From positions 1 through 15,484 of the forward strand of contig JAJRUE010000016.1 of the NCBI GenBank assembly GCA_024277955.1: a DNA stretch of 15,484 bases, read 5' to 3'. How positions within the stretch are numbered: position 1 is the first letter of the stretch; each line of letters starts with the position of its first letter. Of this stretch, positions 7,833 to 13,935 are shown one piece after another. The notes under the pieces were generated by a model. The model saw only the letters and a program-made list of their open reading frames with translations, was not told the origin of the DNA and ran no database searches. Made by a program: the position numbers and the translations under genes. The DNA comes from Alphaproteobacteria bacterium (GTDB taxonomy: Bacteria > Pseudomonadota > Alphaproteobacteria > Rhodobacterales > Rhodobacteraceae).

Positions 7833-8702
7833 TCATCCCGGTGACCGTGCAACAGCGTCATGGGCCTTGGCAAGGGCCGCGCTGTCTTCGTCGCCGATCG
7901 CCACCAGGGGTGGTGCGCATCTTCGCCACGCCTCGTCGCCGGAAGCATGCGCCACCATCGCCTTGATCGCCGGGGTCACCGGGTAGCGCACCACCCGGTC
8001 CACCAGCGCATTCACCGCCGGGTCGTCCTTTCCCGACGACAAGACCCGTGCCAGCCGCCCCGGAAACAGGTTGGCGATGCCGCTGATCGCACCAGCCGCC
8101 CCCAGGCGGGATCCGGCGGCCAGTTGGCGTTCGTCGCCCACCAGGATCTGCAGCCCCGGCAGTTTCAGCAATTCGCGGGTGTTCTCGAAATCACCGGAGG
8201 AATCCTTGACCCCGAGAACCAGGCCCGGAAACGCCGACCCAAGCGCCGCCGCCAGCGAAACTGGCAGACCGACCCCGGTCACCTGCGGGATATGGTAAAG
8301 GATGACCTGCGCGTCGCTGTCGGCAAGCGGTGCAAACACTGCGCCGAACCAGTCTGACAGGCCTGCCTCGGGCGGGTGGTCAAAGTAGCATGGCGGCGGC
8401 AACAGGAACCGGCTTACCCCCATTGCCATCGCGGCGCGCGCCTGTTCGACGATATCGCCCGCCGCCGTGCCGTGAAGCGCCAGGATCACCCGATCCGGGT
8501 CGGTTCCGGCCCCGATCACCGCCGCCAGCGCCGCCAGCCGCGCGTCGACCGCAACCGACGGGCCTTCCCCGGTGGTGCCAAACAGGGTCACCGAGCTGCA
8601 GCCGCTGTCCCTGAGCCCCGCGATGTGACGGTTAAGCCGGGCATGGTCAACCGAACCGCCAGTGTCAAACGGGGTCGTGAGCGCGGCCGAGATGCCAAAC
8701 AT
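7833..8702 (-). CDS. DapA-family class I aldolase (2-keto-3-deoxy sugar acid aldolase type)
   Basis: A 289-residue dihydrodipicolinate synthase/N-acetylneuraminate lyase family protein. GTTGEGPS (42-49) binds the pyruvoyl carboxylate, Tyr136 is in ILYHIPQVTG, and the Schiff-base lysine is Lys166 in LGVKDSSGDF. It would cleave a 2-keto-3-deoxy acid to pyruvate and an aldehyde in the cytoplasm; for 2-keto-3-deoxy-L-fuconate the aldehyde is L-lactaldehyde. A biosynthetic DapA is unlikely because the gene lies with a regulator in a catabolic cluster and diverges from a transporter operon. ATG 8702 is chosen for AAGGAG at 8709-8714 with 6 bases spacing; the longer in-frame ATG at 8777 falls inside the palindromic operator. 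The Campylobacter fucose island has a DapA homologue in the same role, which supports the call. Confidence 0.83.
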   Translation of the reverse strand: MFGISAALTTPFDTGGSVDHARLNRHIAGLRDSGCSSVTLFGTTGEGPSVAVDARLAALAAVIGAGTDPDRVILALHGTAAGDIVEQARAAMAMGVSRFLLPPPCYFDHPPEAGLSDWFGAVFAPLADSDAQVILYHIPQVTGVGLPVSLAAALGSAFPGLVLGVKDSSGDFENTRELLKLPGLQILVGDERQLAAGSRLGAAGAISGIANLFPGRLARVLSSGKDDPAVNALVDRVVRYPVTPAIKAMVAHASGDEAWRRCAPPLVAIGDEDSAALAKAHDAVARSPG

Positions 8703-8730
8703 CCCTTTCTCCTTACTGAAAACAAGCACA

Positions 8731-8747
8731 TTTCGTGAAATTCGAAA
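8731..8747. repeat. small inverted repeat upstream of the aldolase gene
   Basis: TTTCG at 8731-8735 and CGAAA at 8743-8747 form an inverted repeat with a 7-base centre, and TTTCGTGAAA within it is itself nearly symmetrical. It lies between operator 2 and the aldolase ribosome site, so on the minus strand it falls in the promoter or leader. It could be a second operator, for example for regulator 2, but the half-sites are too short to be convincing. Confidence 0.3.
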
Positions 8748-8769
8748 GCAAGGTGCTACTTGTGCAATC

Positions 8770-8783
8770 ACTAACATGTTAGT
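8770..8783. promoter_or_regulatory. operator 2: perfect 14-bp palindrome sharing the operator 1 core
   Basis: ACTAACATGTTAGT is a perfect 14-base dyad whose 12-base core is identical to operator 1. It lies 68 bases upstream of the aldolase ATG (minus strand) and about 260 bases upstream of the TRAP binding-protein ATG (plus strand). The core also reads ATGTTAG on the minus strand in frame with the aldolase, which creates a false longer start. Recurrence of a 12-mer in the only two divergent regulatory regions of the cluster supports it being a binding site for one of the two GntR regulators. Confidence 0.72.
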
Positions 8784-9041
8784 CCTTGCTATTGAAAATG
8801 CAATATGCTTTCATCGTCATGCGAATGGATTTTCGAGGCGCGCTGATTGTAGGGCAGCCGCATTGGCGGCGGTGTCATCAGCAGGGGTGGATCCGGATGG
8901 TTTCGGGGGCGAACGTGAGATTTTTATCAGTGCACTTCGCAAGCGACCGTTCGCCATCGGCCCATGTGTCTCGACAAAAGGAAACCGATAGGCCGGTCCG
9001 TCATTCAGTTGGGCCGTCACATTCAGACTGGGAGGAACAAG
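8784..9041 (+). other. 258-base leader region before the TRAP operon, with possible stem-loop
   Basis: No convincing gene was found here. Short open frames have no ribosome site and no recognisable motif. The region is somewhat less GC-rich near operator 2 and becomes ordinary after. GCTGAT (8842-8847) can pair with ATCAGC (8877-8882), enclosing GCCGC (8857-8861) and GCGGC (8866-8870) around ATTG, so the RNA could form a two-part stem-loop. The final bases hold a strong ribosome site GGAGG at 9031-9035. No -35/-10 pair stands out, so the transcription start is unknown; the leader is long only if the promoter lies near operator 2. Confidence 0.45.
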
Positions 9042-10037
9042 ATGCCTGAAAAATTTACCCGCAGGGCCGTGATGGCAGCCATTGCCGCAACCCCGCTTCT
9101 TGGCGGCGCAACGGCAGCGCTGGCGCAGGAAAAGATCCTGCTGCGCATGTCCACACCGGCCACGCAGACCGACTTTCGCTCGCAGGGGCTGGAAAAGATC
9201 TTTGCCCCCGCGGTTGCCGATTTCGCAACATACGAGCCGCACTATAACGACACGCTTTTCAAGCAGGGGACCGAACTGGTCGCGATCGCCCGCGGCAACC
9301 TGGAAATGTCGATCACCTCGGCGCAGGAACTGGCCAAGCTGATCCCCGAGTGGTCGATCTTCACCGCCGGCTACCTGATGCGCGGCCCGGAGCACCAGCG
9401 CAAGGTATTCGCCGGTGATATCGGCAAGGAAATGTATCAGCTGGTGGAAGACAAGCTGGGCGTGAAACTGCTGTGCGTGAACTATTTCGGCACCCGGCAG
9501 CTGAACCTGCGCGGCGACAAGATGATCATGAAGCCCGAAGACCTGAAAGGCGTGAAACTGCGCATGCCCGGCACCGACGCCTGGCAGTTCCTCGGACGCG
9601 CGCTGGGCGCCGACCCGGTGCCTCTGGCCTTTACCGAGGTCTATACCGCGCTGCAGACCGGGGCCATCGACGGCCAGGACAACCCCCTGCCGACCGACAA
9701 GGACAAGAAGTTCTATGAGGTCACCGACCAGATCGTGCTGACCAGCCACCTTGCCGACATGAACTTCATCGCCTTCTCCAAGACGGTCTGGGACAAGCTG
9801 AGCGCCGATCAGCAGACGACGCTGCAGAAGGCCGCCGATGACGCTTGCGTTTCGATCTCGGACGCCATCGTCGAGAACGAGGCCCAGTTGGTTGACTTCT
9901 TCAAGGGCCAGGGTCTCAAGGTCTATGAACCCGATGTTGAGGCGTTCCGCACCCGGGTGCAGAAGATGTATCTGGAATCGGATTTCTCCAAGGACTGGCC
10001 CGAAGGCCTGCTCGACCGCATCAATGCCGTAGAGTAA
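9042..10037 (+). CDS. TRAP transporter substrate-binding protein (DctP family)
   Basis: A 331-residue periplasmic solute-binding protein. It opens with a signal peptide of about 28 residues: positively charged KFTRRAVM, a hydrophobic stretch and an ALA-QE cleavage site; the TRRAVM arginine pair is compatible with Tat export. The family signature follows: TRQLNLRGD (151-159), PEDLKGVKLRMPG (165-177) with Arg174 in the place of the ligand carboxylate-binding arginine, and EVYTALQTGAIDGQDN. TRAP systems take up organic acids using an ion gradient, so the ligand is likely a carboxylate such as a sugar acid. ATG 9042 has GGAGG at 9031-9035, spacing 6. It is the first gene of an operon with both permease subunits, divergent from the aldolase. 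The ligand cannot be assigned from sequence. Confidence 0.9.
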   Translation: MPEKFTRRAVMAAIAATPLLGGATAALAQEKILLRMSTPATQTDFRSQGLEKIFAPAVADFATYEPHYNDTLFKQGTELVAIARGNLEMSITSAQELAKLIPEWSIFTAGYLMRGPEHQRKVFAGDIGKEMYQLVEDKLGVKLLCVNYFGTRQLNLRGDKMIMKPEDLKGVKLRMPGTDAWQFLGRALGADPVPLAFTEVYTALQTGAIDGQDNPLPTDKDKKFYEVTDQIVLTSHLADMNFIAFSKTVWDKLSADQQTTLQKAADDACVSISDAIVENEAQLVDFFKGQGLKVYEPDVEAFRTRVQKMYLESDFSKDWPEGLLDRINAVE

Positions 10038-10046
10038 CCTCGCGGC

Positions 10047-10547
10047 ATGCGCAGGATTGGAAAATGGCTTCGGCTTTTCGCCGATGCAGTGGCTGTGGGG
10101 CTTCTGACCGCCATTTTCCTTTCCTTCATCCTGCAGATCGTCAGCCGCTACATCATCCAGAAACCGCTGGGCTGGACGCTTGAGGCCAGCCTCCTGGGCT
10201 GGCTCTGGCTGGTGTTCTGGTCCGGCGCGTTCACGCTGCGCGAGGATGACCATGTGCGCTTTACCGTGCTTTACGACATGGCGCGCCCGGGGCTGAAAAA
10301 ACTGTATCTGTCCATCGCCGCGATCTGCATCGCCGGGGCGCTGATCGTGTCGCTTCCGGCGACCTGGGATTTTGTTTCCTTCATGAAGATCGAAAAGACC
10401 TCGCTGCTGAAATTCCGCTTCGATTTCGTGTTCAGCATTTTCCTGATATTCTCGGTCGCCACCATCGTGCGCTACCTGTGGCGGCTGGTTGGCGTGTTGC
10501 GTGGCGGAGAAGATGTCTGGCGCGGCGGTCGGAGCGGGTCTCGATGA
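10047..10547 (+). CDS. TRAP transporter small permease (DctQ family)
   Basis: A 166-residue membrane protein with four predicted hydrophobic segments: about residues 10-32, 45-65 (LGWLWLVFWSGAF), 87-109 and 126-150. The motif ILQIVSRYI followed by LGW and EASLLGWLW, then REDDHVRFTVL, is typical of DctQ small subunits. It pairs with the large permease to form the transport channel in the inner membrane. The start ATG 10047 is 9 bases after the binding-protein stop; no strong ribosome site is seen, suggesting translational coupling. Its stop overlaps the next start as ATGA. The C-terminal tail is short and arginine-rich. Confidence 0.9.
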   Translation: MRRIGKWLRLFADAVAVGLLTAIFLSFILQIVSRYIIQKPLGWTLEASLLGWLWLVFWSGAFTLREDDHVRFTVLYDMARPGLKKLYLSIAAICIAGALIVSLPATWDFVSFMKIEKTSLLKFRFDFVFSIFLIFSVATIVRYLWRLVGVLRGGEDVWRGGRSGSR

Positions 10548-11839
10548 GCGGCGCCTTCCTGACCTGCCTTGCCATCGTTTTCGTGCTGTCCGCCTTCGGG
10601 GCACCGATCGCGCTGGCGATGATCGCGGGTGCCGTGGCCTATCTCGGGCTGATCGGGCAGGATCTGGCGCTGGTCGGCGAACAGATGATGCAGGGGCTCT
10701 ATACCAGTTTCATCCTGCTGGCGGTGCCGCTTTTCATCGTTGCCGCCAACATCATGAACGCCGGCACCATCAGCGACCGGCTGTTGAATTTCTGCGTCGC
10801 CGCGGTGGGGCGGTTCCGCGGCGGGTTGGGGCACGTCAACGTGGTCGCCAGCCTTATCTTTTCGGGGATGAGCGGTTCTGCGATCGCGGACGCCGCGGGC
10901 ATCGGCAAGATAATAACCCAGATGATGGTCAAGGACGGGCGCTACCCGCTGGGTTTCGCCGCCGCGATCACCGCGGCCTCGGCCACCATCGGTCCGATCA
11001 TCCCGCCATCGATCCCGATGGTGATGTATGCGCTGGTGTCGGACACCTCGATCGGGTTCCTGTTTCTGGGCGGGATCGTGCCGGGATTGCTGATGGCGGC
11101 GGTGCTGATGATCATGGTGGCGCGGATCTCCAAGAAACGCGGTTTCGCGGTACAGGCGCCGACGCCGCTGCGCGACCTGCCGCGCCTTACGCTCAACGCC
11201 TTTCCGGCGCTGATGATGCCGGTGATCCTGCTTTTCGGCATATACGGAGGCGCCACCACCCCGACCGAGGCGGCGGCGGTGGCGGCCAGCTATGCCTTCA
11301 TCCTTGCGGCGCTGTTCTATCGCGCGATCGACCTGGGCACCACCTACCGGATACTGGCCGACAGCGCCCGGTCTTCCTCGGCGGTGGGGCTGATCATCGG
11401 CGGGGCGCTGATCTTCAACTATATCGTCGCGACCGAAAACATCCCCAACACCGTGGCCGCCTACCTGCGCACCGTCGATCTGACGCCGTGGATGTTCCTG
11501 CTGCTGGTCAACGCAATGCTGCTGCTGCTCGGGGCGATCCTCGATGCGACCACGATCCTTTTGGTCATCGTGCCGCTGTTCCTGCCCGCCGCGCGCGAGT
11601 TGGAAATCGATCTCGTGCATTTCGGGGTGATCGTGGTGGTGAACACGATGATCGGGCTGATCACGCCGCCCTACGGGGTGCTGCTTTTCGTGATAAACGC
11701 CACCACCGGCGCACCGCTGCGCGAAATGATCGCCGAGATCTGGCCTTTCATGCTGGCGCTGATCGTCGCGCTTCTGGCGATGACATTCATCCCCGACATC
11801 GTCCTGTGGCTGCCGCGCCTGCTGGGCTATGTCGGCTAG
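10544..11839 (+). CDS. TRAP transporter large permease (DctM family)
   Basis: A 431-residue, strongly hydrophobic protein with about a dozen membrane segments, as expected for DctM, which carries out the ion-coupled translocation step. Recognisable motifs are VPLFIVAANIMNAG, the SGMSGSAIADAAGIG segment, ITAASATIGPIIPPSIPM, and near the end the second helical-hairpin region NTMIGLITPPYGVLLF. ATG 10544 overlaps the small-permease stop by four bases (ATGA), giving translational coupling. The upstream in-frame start at 10478 lies inside dctQ and is not credible. The length is normal for the family. Its 3' end overlaps the start of the AroE-like gene by 11 bases if that gene begins at ATG 11829, so the latter belongs to the same transcript. 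Confidence 0.92.
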   Translation: MSGAFLTCLAIVFVLSAFGAPIALAMIAGAVAYLGLIGQDLALVGEQMMQGLYTSFILLAVPLFIVAANIMNAGTISDRLLNFCVAAVGRFRGGLGHVNVVASLIFSGMSGSAIADAAGIGKIITQMMVKDGRYPLGFAAAITAASATIGPIIPPSIPMVMYALVSDTSIGFLFLGGIVPGLLMAAVLMIMVARISKKRGFAVQAPTPLRDLPRLTLNAFPALMMPVILLFGIYGGATTPTEAAAVAASYAFILAALFYRAIDLGTTYRILADSARSSSAVGLIIGGALIFNYIVATENIPNTVAAYLRTVDLTPWMFLLLVNAMLLLLGAILDATTILLVIVPLFLPAARELEIDLVHFGVIVVVNTMIGLITPPYGVLLFVINATTGAPLREMIAEIWPFMLALIVALLAMTFIPDIVLWLPRLLGYVG

Positions 11840-12683
11840 GGGCAGTGTGCTGCGCGTCGCGCTGGTGGGCCACGGCATCGCGCGTTCACTGACACCGGCG
11901 ATGCACGAGGCAGAGGGGCGCGCGCAGGGGTTCGCCTACCGCTACGATGTGATCGACACCGGCGACCTGGGCGACCTGGGCGGGATCATCGCACGCGCCC
12001 AGGCAGAAGGGCTGGTGGGGCTGAACATCACCCATCCGTTCAAACAGGCGGTACTAGGGCATCTGGACCGCCTGTCCGAAACCGCCGCGCGGCTGGGTGC
12101 GGTCAACACCGTGGTGCTGCGCCATGGCGAAAGGGTGGGGCACAATACCGACCATTCGGGGTTTCGTGCCGGTTTCACCACCGGTCTCGGCGAGTCTGCC
12201 AGGGGGTGCGTTCTGCTCTTGGGGGCCGGTGGGGCAGGCGCGGCGGTGGGGTTCGGGTTGCTCGATGGCGGGGTCGCAGAGTTGCTGATCCACGACATTG
12301 ACGCTGCCCGCGCTAATGCACTGGGCGACAAGCTGCGTCGCTGCTGCCCGGACAAGCGCATCGCGACGGTGCCAGCCCTGACGCCCGAGGTCGCCGAAAG
12401 GCTCGACGGCATCGTCAACGCGACCCCGATGGGCATGGCCAGCCATCCCGGATCGGCCTTTCCCCGGGACCTGCTGCGCAGGTGGCACTGGGTCATGGAC
12501 ATCGTGTATTTCCCGCTCGAAACCGCGCTGTTGGCCCGAGCCCGCGCAGTCGGCTGCCACACGGTATCGGGCGCCGCCATGGCGGTTCACCAGGCCGCCG
12601 ATGCTTTCCGGCTGTTTACCGGTCACAGCGCCGATCCGAATCGCATGGCGGCGGTATTCCAACGGCTGAGCGCAACGTCATGA
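11829..12683 (+). CDS. shikimate/quinate dehydrogenase-like protein (AroE family paralogue)
   Basis: A 284-residue AroE-family dehydrogenase. The substrate domain shows GIARSLTPAMH (16-26), NITHPFK (66-72) with catalytic Lys72, GAVNTVV (90-96) and GHNTDHSGF with Asp108. The nucleotide domain has GAGGAGAA (132-139), then LLIHDIDAARA, where Asp156 replaces the NR(T/S) motif that binds the NADP phosphate in biosynthetic AroE; this points to NAD+. NATPMGM and MAVHQAADAF complete the fold. SLT at 20-22 in place of S-x-S resembles quinate-type enzymes as I recall. ATG 11829 overlaps dctM by 11 bases; GTG 11847, with AGGGG at 11838-11842, is an alternative. Being in a transporter operon argues for a catabolic oxidation of a cyclic or polyhydroxy acid rather than aromatic amino-acid synthesis. 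Substrate unknown. Confidence 0.82.
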   Translation: MSARGSVLRVALVGHGIARSLTPAMHEAEGRAQGFAYRYDVIDTGDLGDLGGIIARAQAEGLVGLNITHPFKQAVLGHLDRLSETAARLGAVNTVVLRHGERVGHNTDHSGFRAGFTTGLGESARGCVLLLGAGGAGAAVGFGLLDGGVAELLIHDIDAARANALGDKLRRCCPDKRIATVPALTPEVAERLDGIVNATPMGMASHPGSAFPRDLLRRWHWVMDIVYFPLETALLARARAVGCHTVSGAAMAVHQAADAFRLFTGHSADPNRMAAVFQRLSATS

Positions 12684-12711
12684 TGCGCTGACCAGACAAG
12701 GAGGCTTGCCC

Positions 12712-13599
12712 GTGGCCCATGTGTTCATCAGCGGCATCGCGGTGCTGGATTTCGTCTACCACCTCGACCGATTCCCGACCGGCGGCAATAAATTCCGGGC
12801 CCGCGATGCCTCTGTCGTTGGTGGCGGATGTGCGGCCAATGCGGCCGTGGCAGTGGTGCGCCTTGGCGGGCGGGCAGATCTTGCCGCACGTGTCGGGCGC
12901 GATCAGGTCGGCGACCTGATCCTTGCCGAACTGCGTGCGGAAGGGGTCACCCTGGACTACGTGGATCGCGACGAAGCGGCGAGATCGTCGTTTTCGTCGA
13001 TCTATGTCAGCCGCGACGGCGAACGCCAGATCGTCAATTTCCGCGACGCCACGCTGACCGGTCCTCCGCATTTCCACGACTTCCCCGACAGATGCGACAT
13101 CGCGCTTGCCGACACCCGCTGGATCGCCGGCGCCCGGCAAACCATCCGCCTCGCCCGTGCCCGCGACATCCCGGTCGTGATCGACGCCGAGGCGCCGGTC
13201 AGGCTGGAGGACATCGCCGAGGCCACCCATATCGCCTTTTCGCGCGCCGGGCTGAAGGCGGTGACGAACACGAACGACATGGCCAGCGCCCTGCGGCAGG
13301 TCGCGGCGGCCTGTTCTGCATGGGTTTGCGTCACCGACGGCGCGGCGGGGGTCTGTTTTATGGAAGGCGATACGGTAAAAACCATCCCTGCCCTGGCGGT
13401 GAAAGCTGTCGACACGCTCGGCGCCGGCGACGTCTGGCACGGCGCGTTCGCCCTGCGGCTTGCGGAAGGCGCCGATGAGGTCGAGGCGATGCGTTTCGCC
13501 AACACCGCCGCTGCGCTCAAATGCACGCAACCCGGTGGCAGAGCGGGCAGCCCGGACCGCACCGCCGTGAATCGACTGATCGGCACCTTGCCAGTCTGA
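12712..13599 (+). CDS. PfkB-family sugar kinase, YihV (sulfofructose kinase)-like
   Basis: A 295-residue PfkB kinase. VGGGCAANAAVA (36-47) and TLGAGDVWHGAF (235-246), with Asp240 as the predicted base, mark the fold. Several stretches (LADTRWIAGA, FSRAGL, MASALRQ, AALKCTQPGGRAG) resemble E. coli YihV as I remember it more than ribokinase. Lys27, Asn109 and Arg136 occupy the positions I recall as sulfonate ligands in YihV (27, 109, 138). GTG 12712 is the start because AAGGAGG at 12698-12704 is 7 bases upstream; TTG 12706 would be one base from that site. It follows the AroE-like gene by 28 bases and appears to be the last gene of the TRAP operon. No sulfofructose aldolase or isomerase is present here, so ketose or fructose-6-phosphate-like substrates remain open. 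Confidence 0.8.
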   Translation: MAHVFISGIAVLDFVYHLDRFPTGGNKFRARDASVVGGGCAANAAVAVVRLGGRADLAARVGRDQVGDLILAELRAEGVTLDYVDRDEAARSSFSSIYVSRDGERQIVNFRDATLTGPPHFHDFPDRCDIALADTRWIAGARQTIRLARARDIPVVIDAEAPVRLEDIAEATHIAFSRAGLKAVTNTNDMASALRQVAAACSAWVCVTDGAAGVCFMEGDTVKTIPALAVKAVDTLGAGDVWHGAFALRLAEGADEVEAMRFANTAAALKCTQPGGRAGSPDRTAVNRLIGTLPV

Positions 13600-13644
13600 T
13601 GGCAAACATGGCCCCAGAGCGCCGATAAGAAAAAGAGACACGGG

Positions 13645-13657
13645 GCGCGCGCGCGCG
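13645..13657. repeat. alternating GC dinucleotide tract
   Basis: Thirteen bases of strict G/C alternation, able in principle to form left-handed Z-DNA under negative supercoiling. It lies 45 bases after the kinase stop. In a GC-rich genome this can arise by slippage alone. Confidence 0.7.
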
Positions 13658-13721
13658 ATGTCCCATCTTGCTCGGCCACGCAACCTTTTGCAATTCGGGG
13701 TCAGAGTTTTCCGGCTTTTCT

Positions 13722-13736
13722 CAGCCTGCCAGGCTG
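13722..13736. repeat. short inverted repeat near convergent transcript ends
   Basis: CAGCCTG (13722-13728) and CAGGCTG (13730-13736) surround one C and can form a small hairpin with a 5-6 bp stem. Neither strand has a T-run directly after it, so it is not a standard intrinsic terminator. Its position, 28 bases beyond the 3' end of the tRNA gene, leaves a role in RNA end formation possible. Confidence 0.4.
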
Positions 13737-13764
13737 CTATCGCTGGCCGATTTATTGGAAACAG

Positions 13765-13840
13765 TGGTGAGCCGTGCAGGATTCGAACCTGCGACCCACT
13801 GATTAAAAGTCAGTTGCTCTACCAACTGAGCTAACGGCCC
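13765..13840 (-). tRNA. tRNA-Lys (anticodon UUU)
   Basis: A 76-base tRNA on the minus strand, CCA encoded. The acceptor stem GGGCCGT pairs with ACGGCTC (one G-U), the D arm GCTC/GAGC encloses AGTTGGTA, the anticodon stem ACTGA/TCAGT holds loop CTTTTAA with anticodon TTT, and the T arm GCAGG/CCTGC encloses TTCGAAT. All invariant bases I can check are present, so it should be functional. Its 3' end faces the catabolic cluster and its 5' end faces dapF, from which it is divergent. Confidence 0.97.
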
Positions 13841-13852
13841 ACTCGAGGCGCT

Positions 13853-13881
13853 TGCCTAACCCCGACCCCCATAAGGGTCAA
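13853..13881 (-). promoter_or_regulatory. probable promoter of tRNA-Lys
   Basis: On the minus strand, TTGACC (13881-13876) followed by a 17-base spacer and TAGGCA (13858-13853) gives a plausible vegetative promoter. Transcription would start near 13846, about six bases before the mature tRNA 5' end at 13840. The -35 box is strong for alphaproteobacteria (CTTGAC); the -10 box is weak. Confidence 0.5.
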
Positions 13882-13899
13882 GCAAAATCTCCGCCCTCC

Positions 13900-13928
13900 T
13901 TTCCAATTATTCCGCGCCGGGCTATATC
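13900..13928 (+). promoter_or_regulatory. possible promoter of dapF giving a leaderless transcript
   Basis: TTTCCA (13900-13905), a 17-base spacer and TATATC (13923-13928) form a reasonable promoter. The expected start point, 7-8 bases downstream, coincides with ATG 13936. No ribosome site precedes that ATG, so the mRNA may be leaderless. This is a prediction from spacing and box similarity only. Confidence 0.42.
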
Positions 13929-13935
13929 GCCCCGA

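Larger units (their letters stand above)
13600..13764. other. intergenic region between the kinase gene and tRNA-Lys
   Basis: This 165-base stretch has no credible gene. It contains an alternating GC tract (13645-13657) and a short inverted repeat (13722-13736). It must hold the end of the TRAP operon transcript coming from the left and the end of the tRNA transcript coming from the right. No hairpin followed by a T-run, which would mark an intrinsic terminator, was found on either strand. Confidence 0.6.

Noticed and set aside
7833..8702. Biosynthetic dapA (lysine pathway) because dapF is nearby
   Set aside because: dapF is 5 kb away in a separate core unit; the aldolase is in a catabolic operon with a GntR regulator and the shared operator.
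8817..10604. 595-codon open frame on the minus strand opposite dctP and dctQ
   Set aside because: Its product is rich in His, Gln, Arg and Gly with no recognisable domain, which is typical of antisense frames in high-GC genes. The plus strand holds clear TRAP genes with ribosome sites and a signal peptide.
10472..11878. 468-codon open frame on the minus strand opposite dctM
   Set aside because: A low-complexity His/Gln/Arg/Asp-rich product mirroring a hydrophobic membrane protein; it is an artefact of codon structure.
12712..13599. Calling the whole cluster a sulfoglycolysis operon from the YihV-like kinase
   Set aside because: The other sulfosugar enzymes are missing and the remaining genes fit a fucose-type oxidative route better.
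13722..13736. Inverted repeat as an intrinsic terminator for the tRNA or kinase transcript
   Set aside because: No T-run follows on either strand and the stem is short; kept only as a small inverted repeat.
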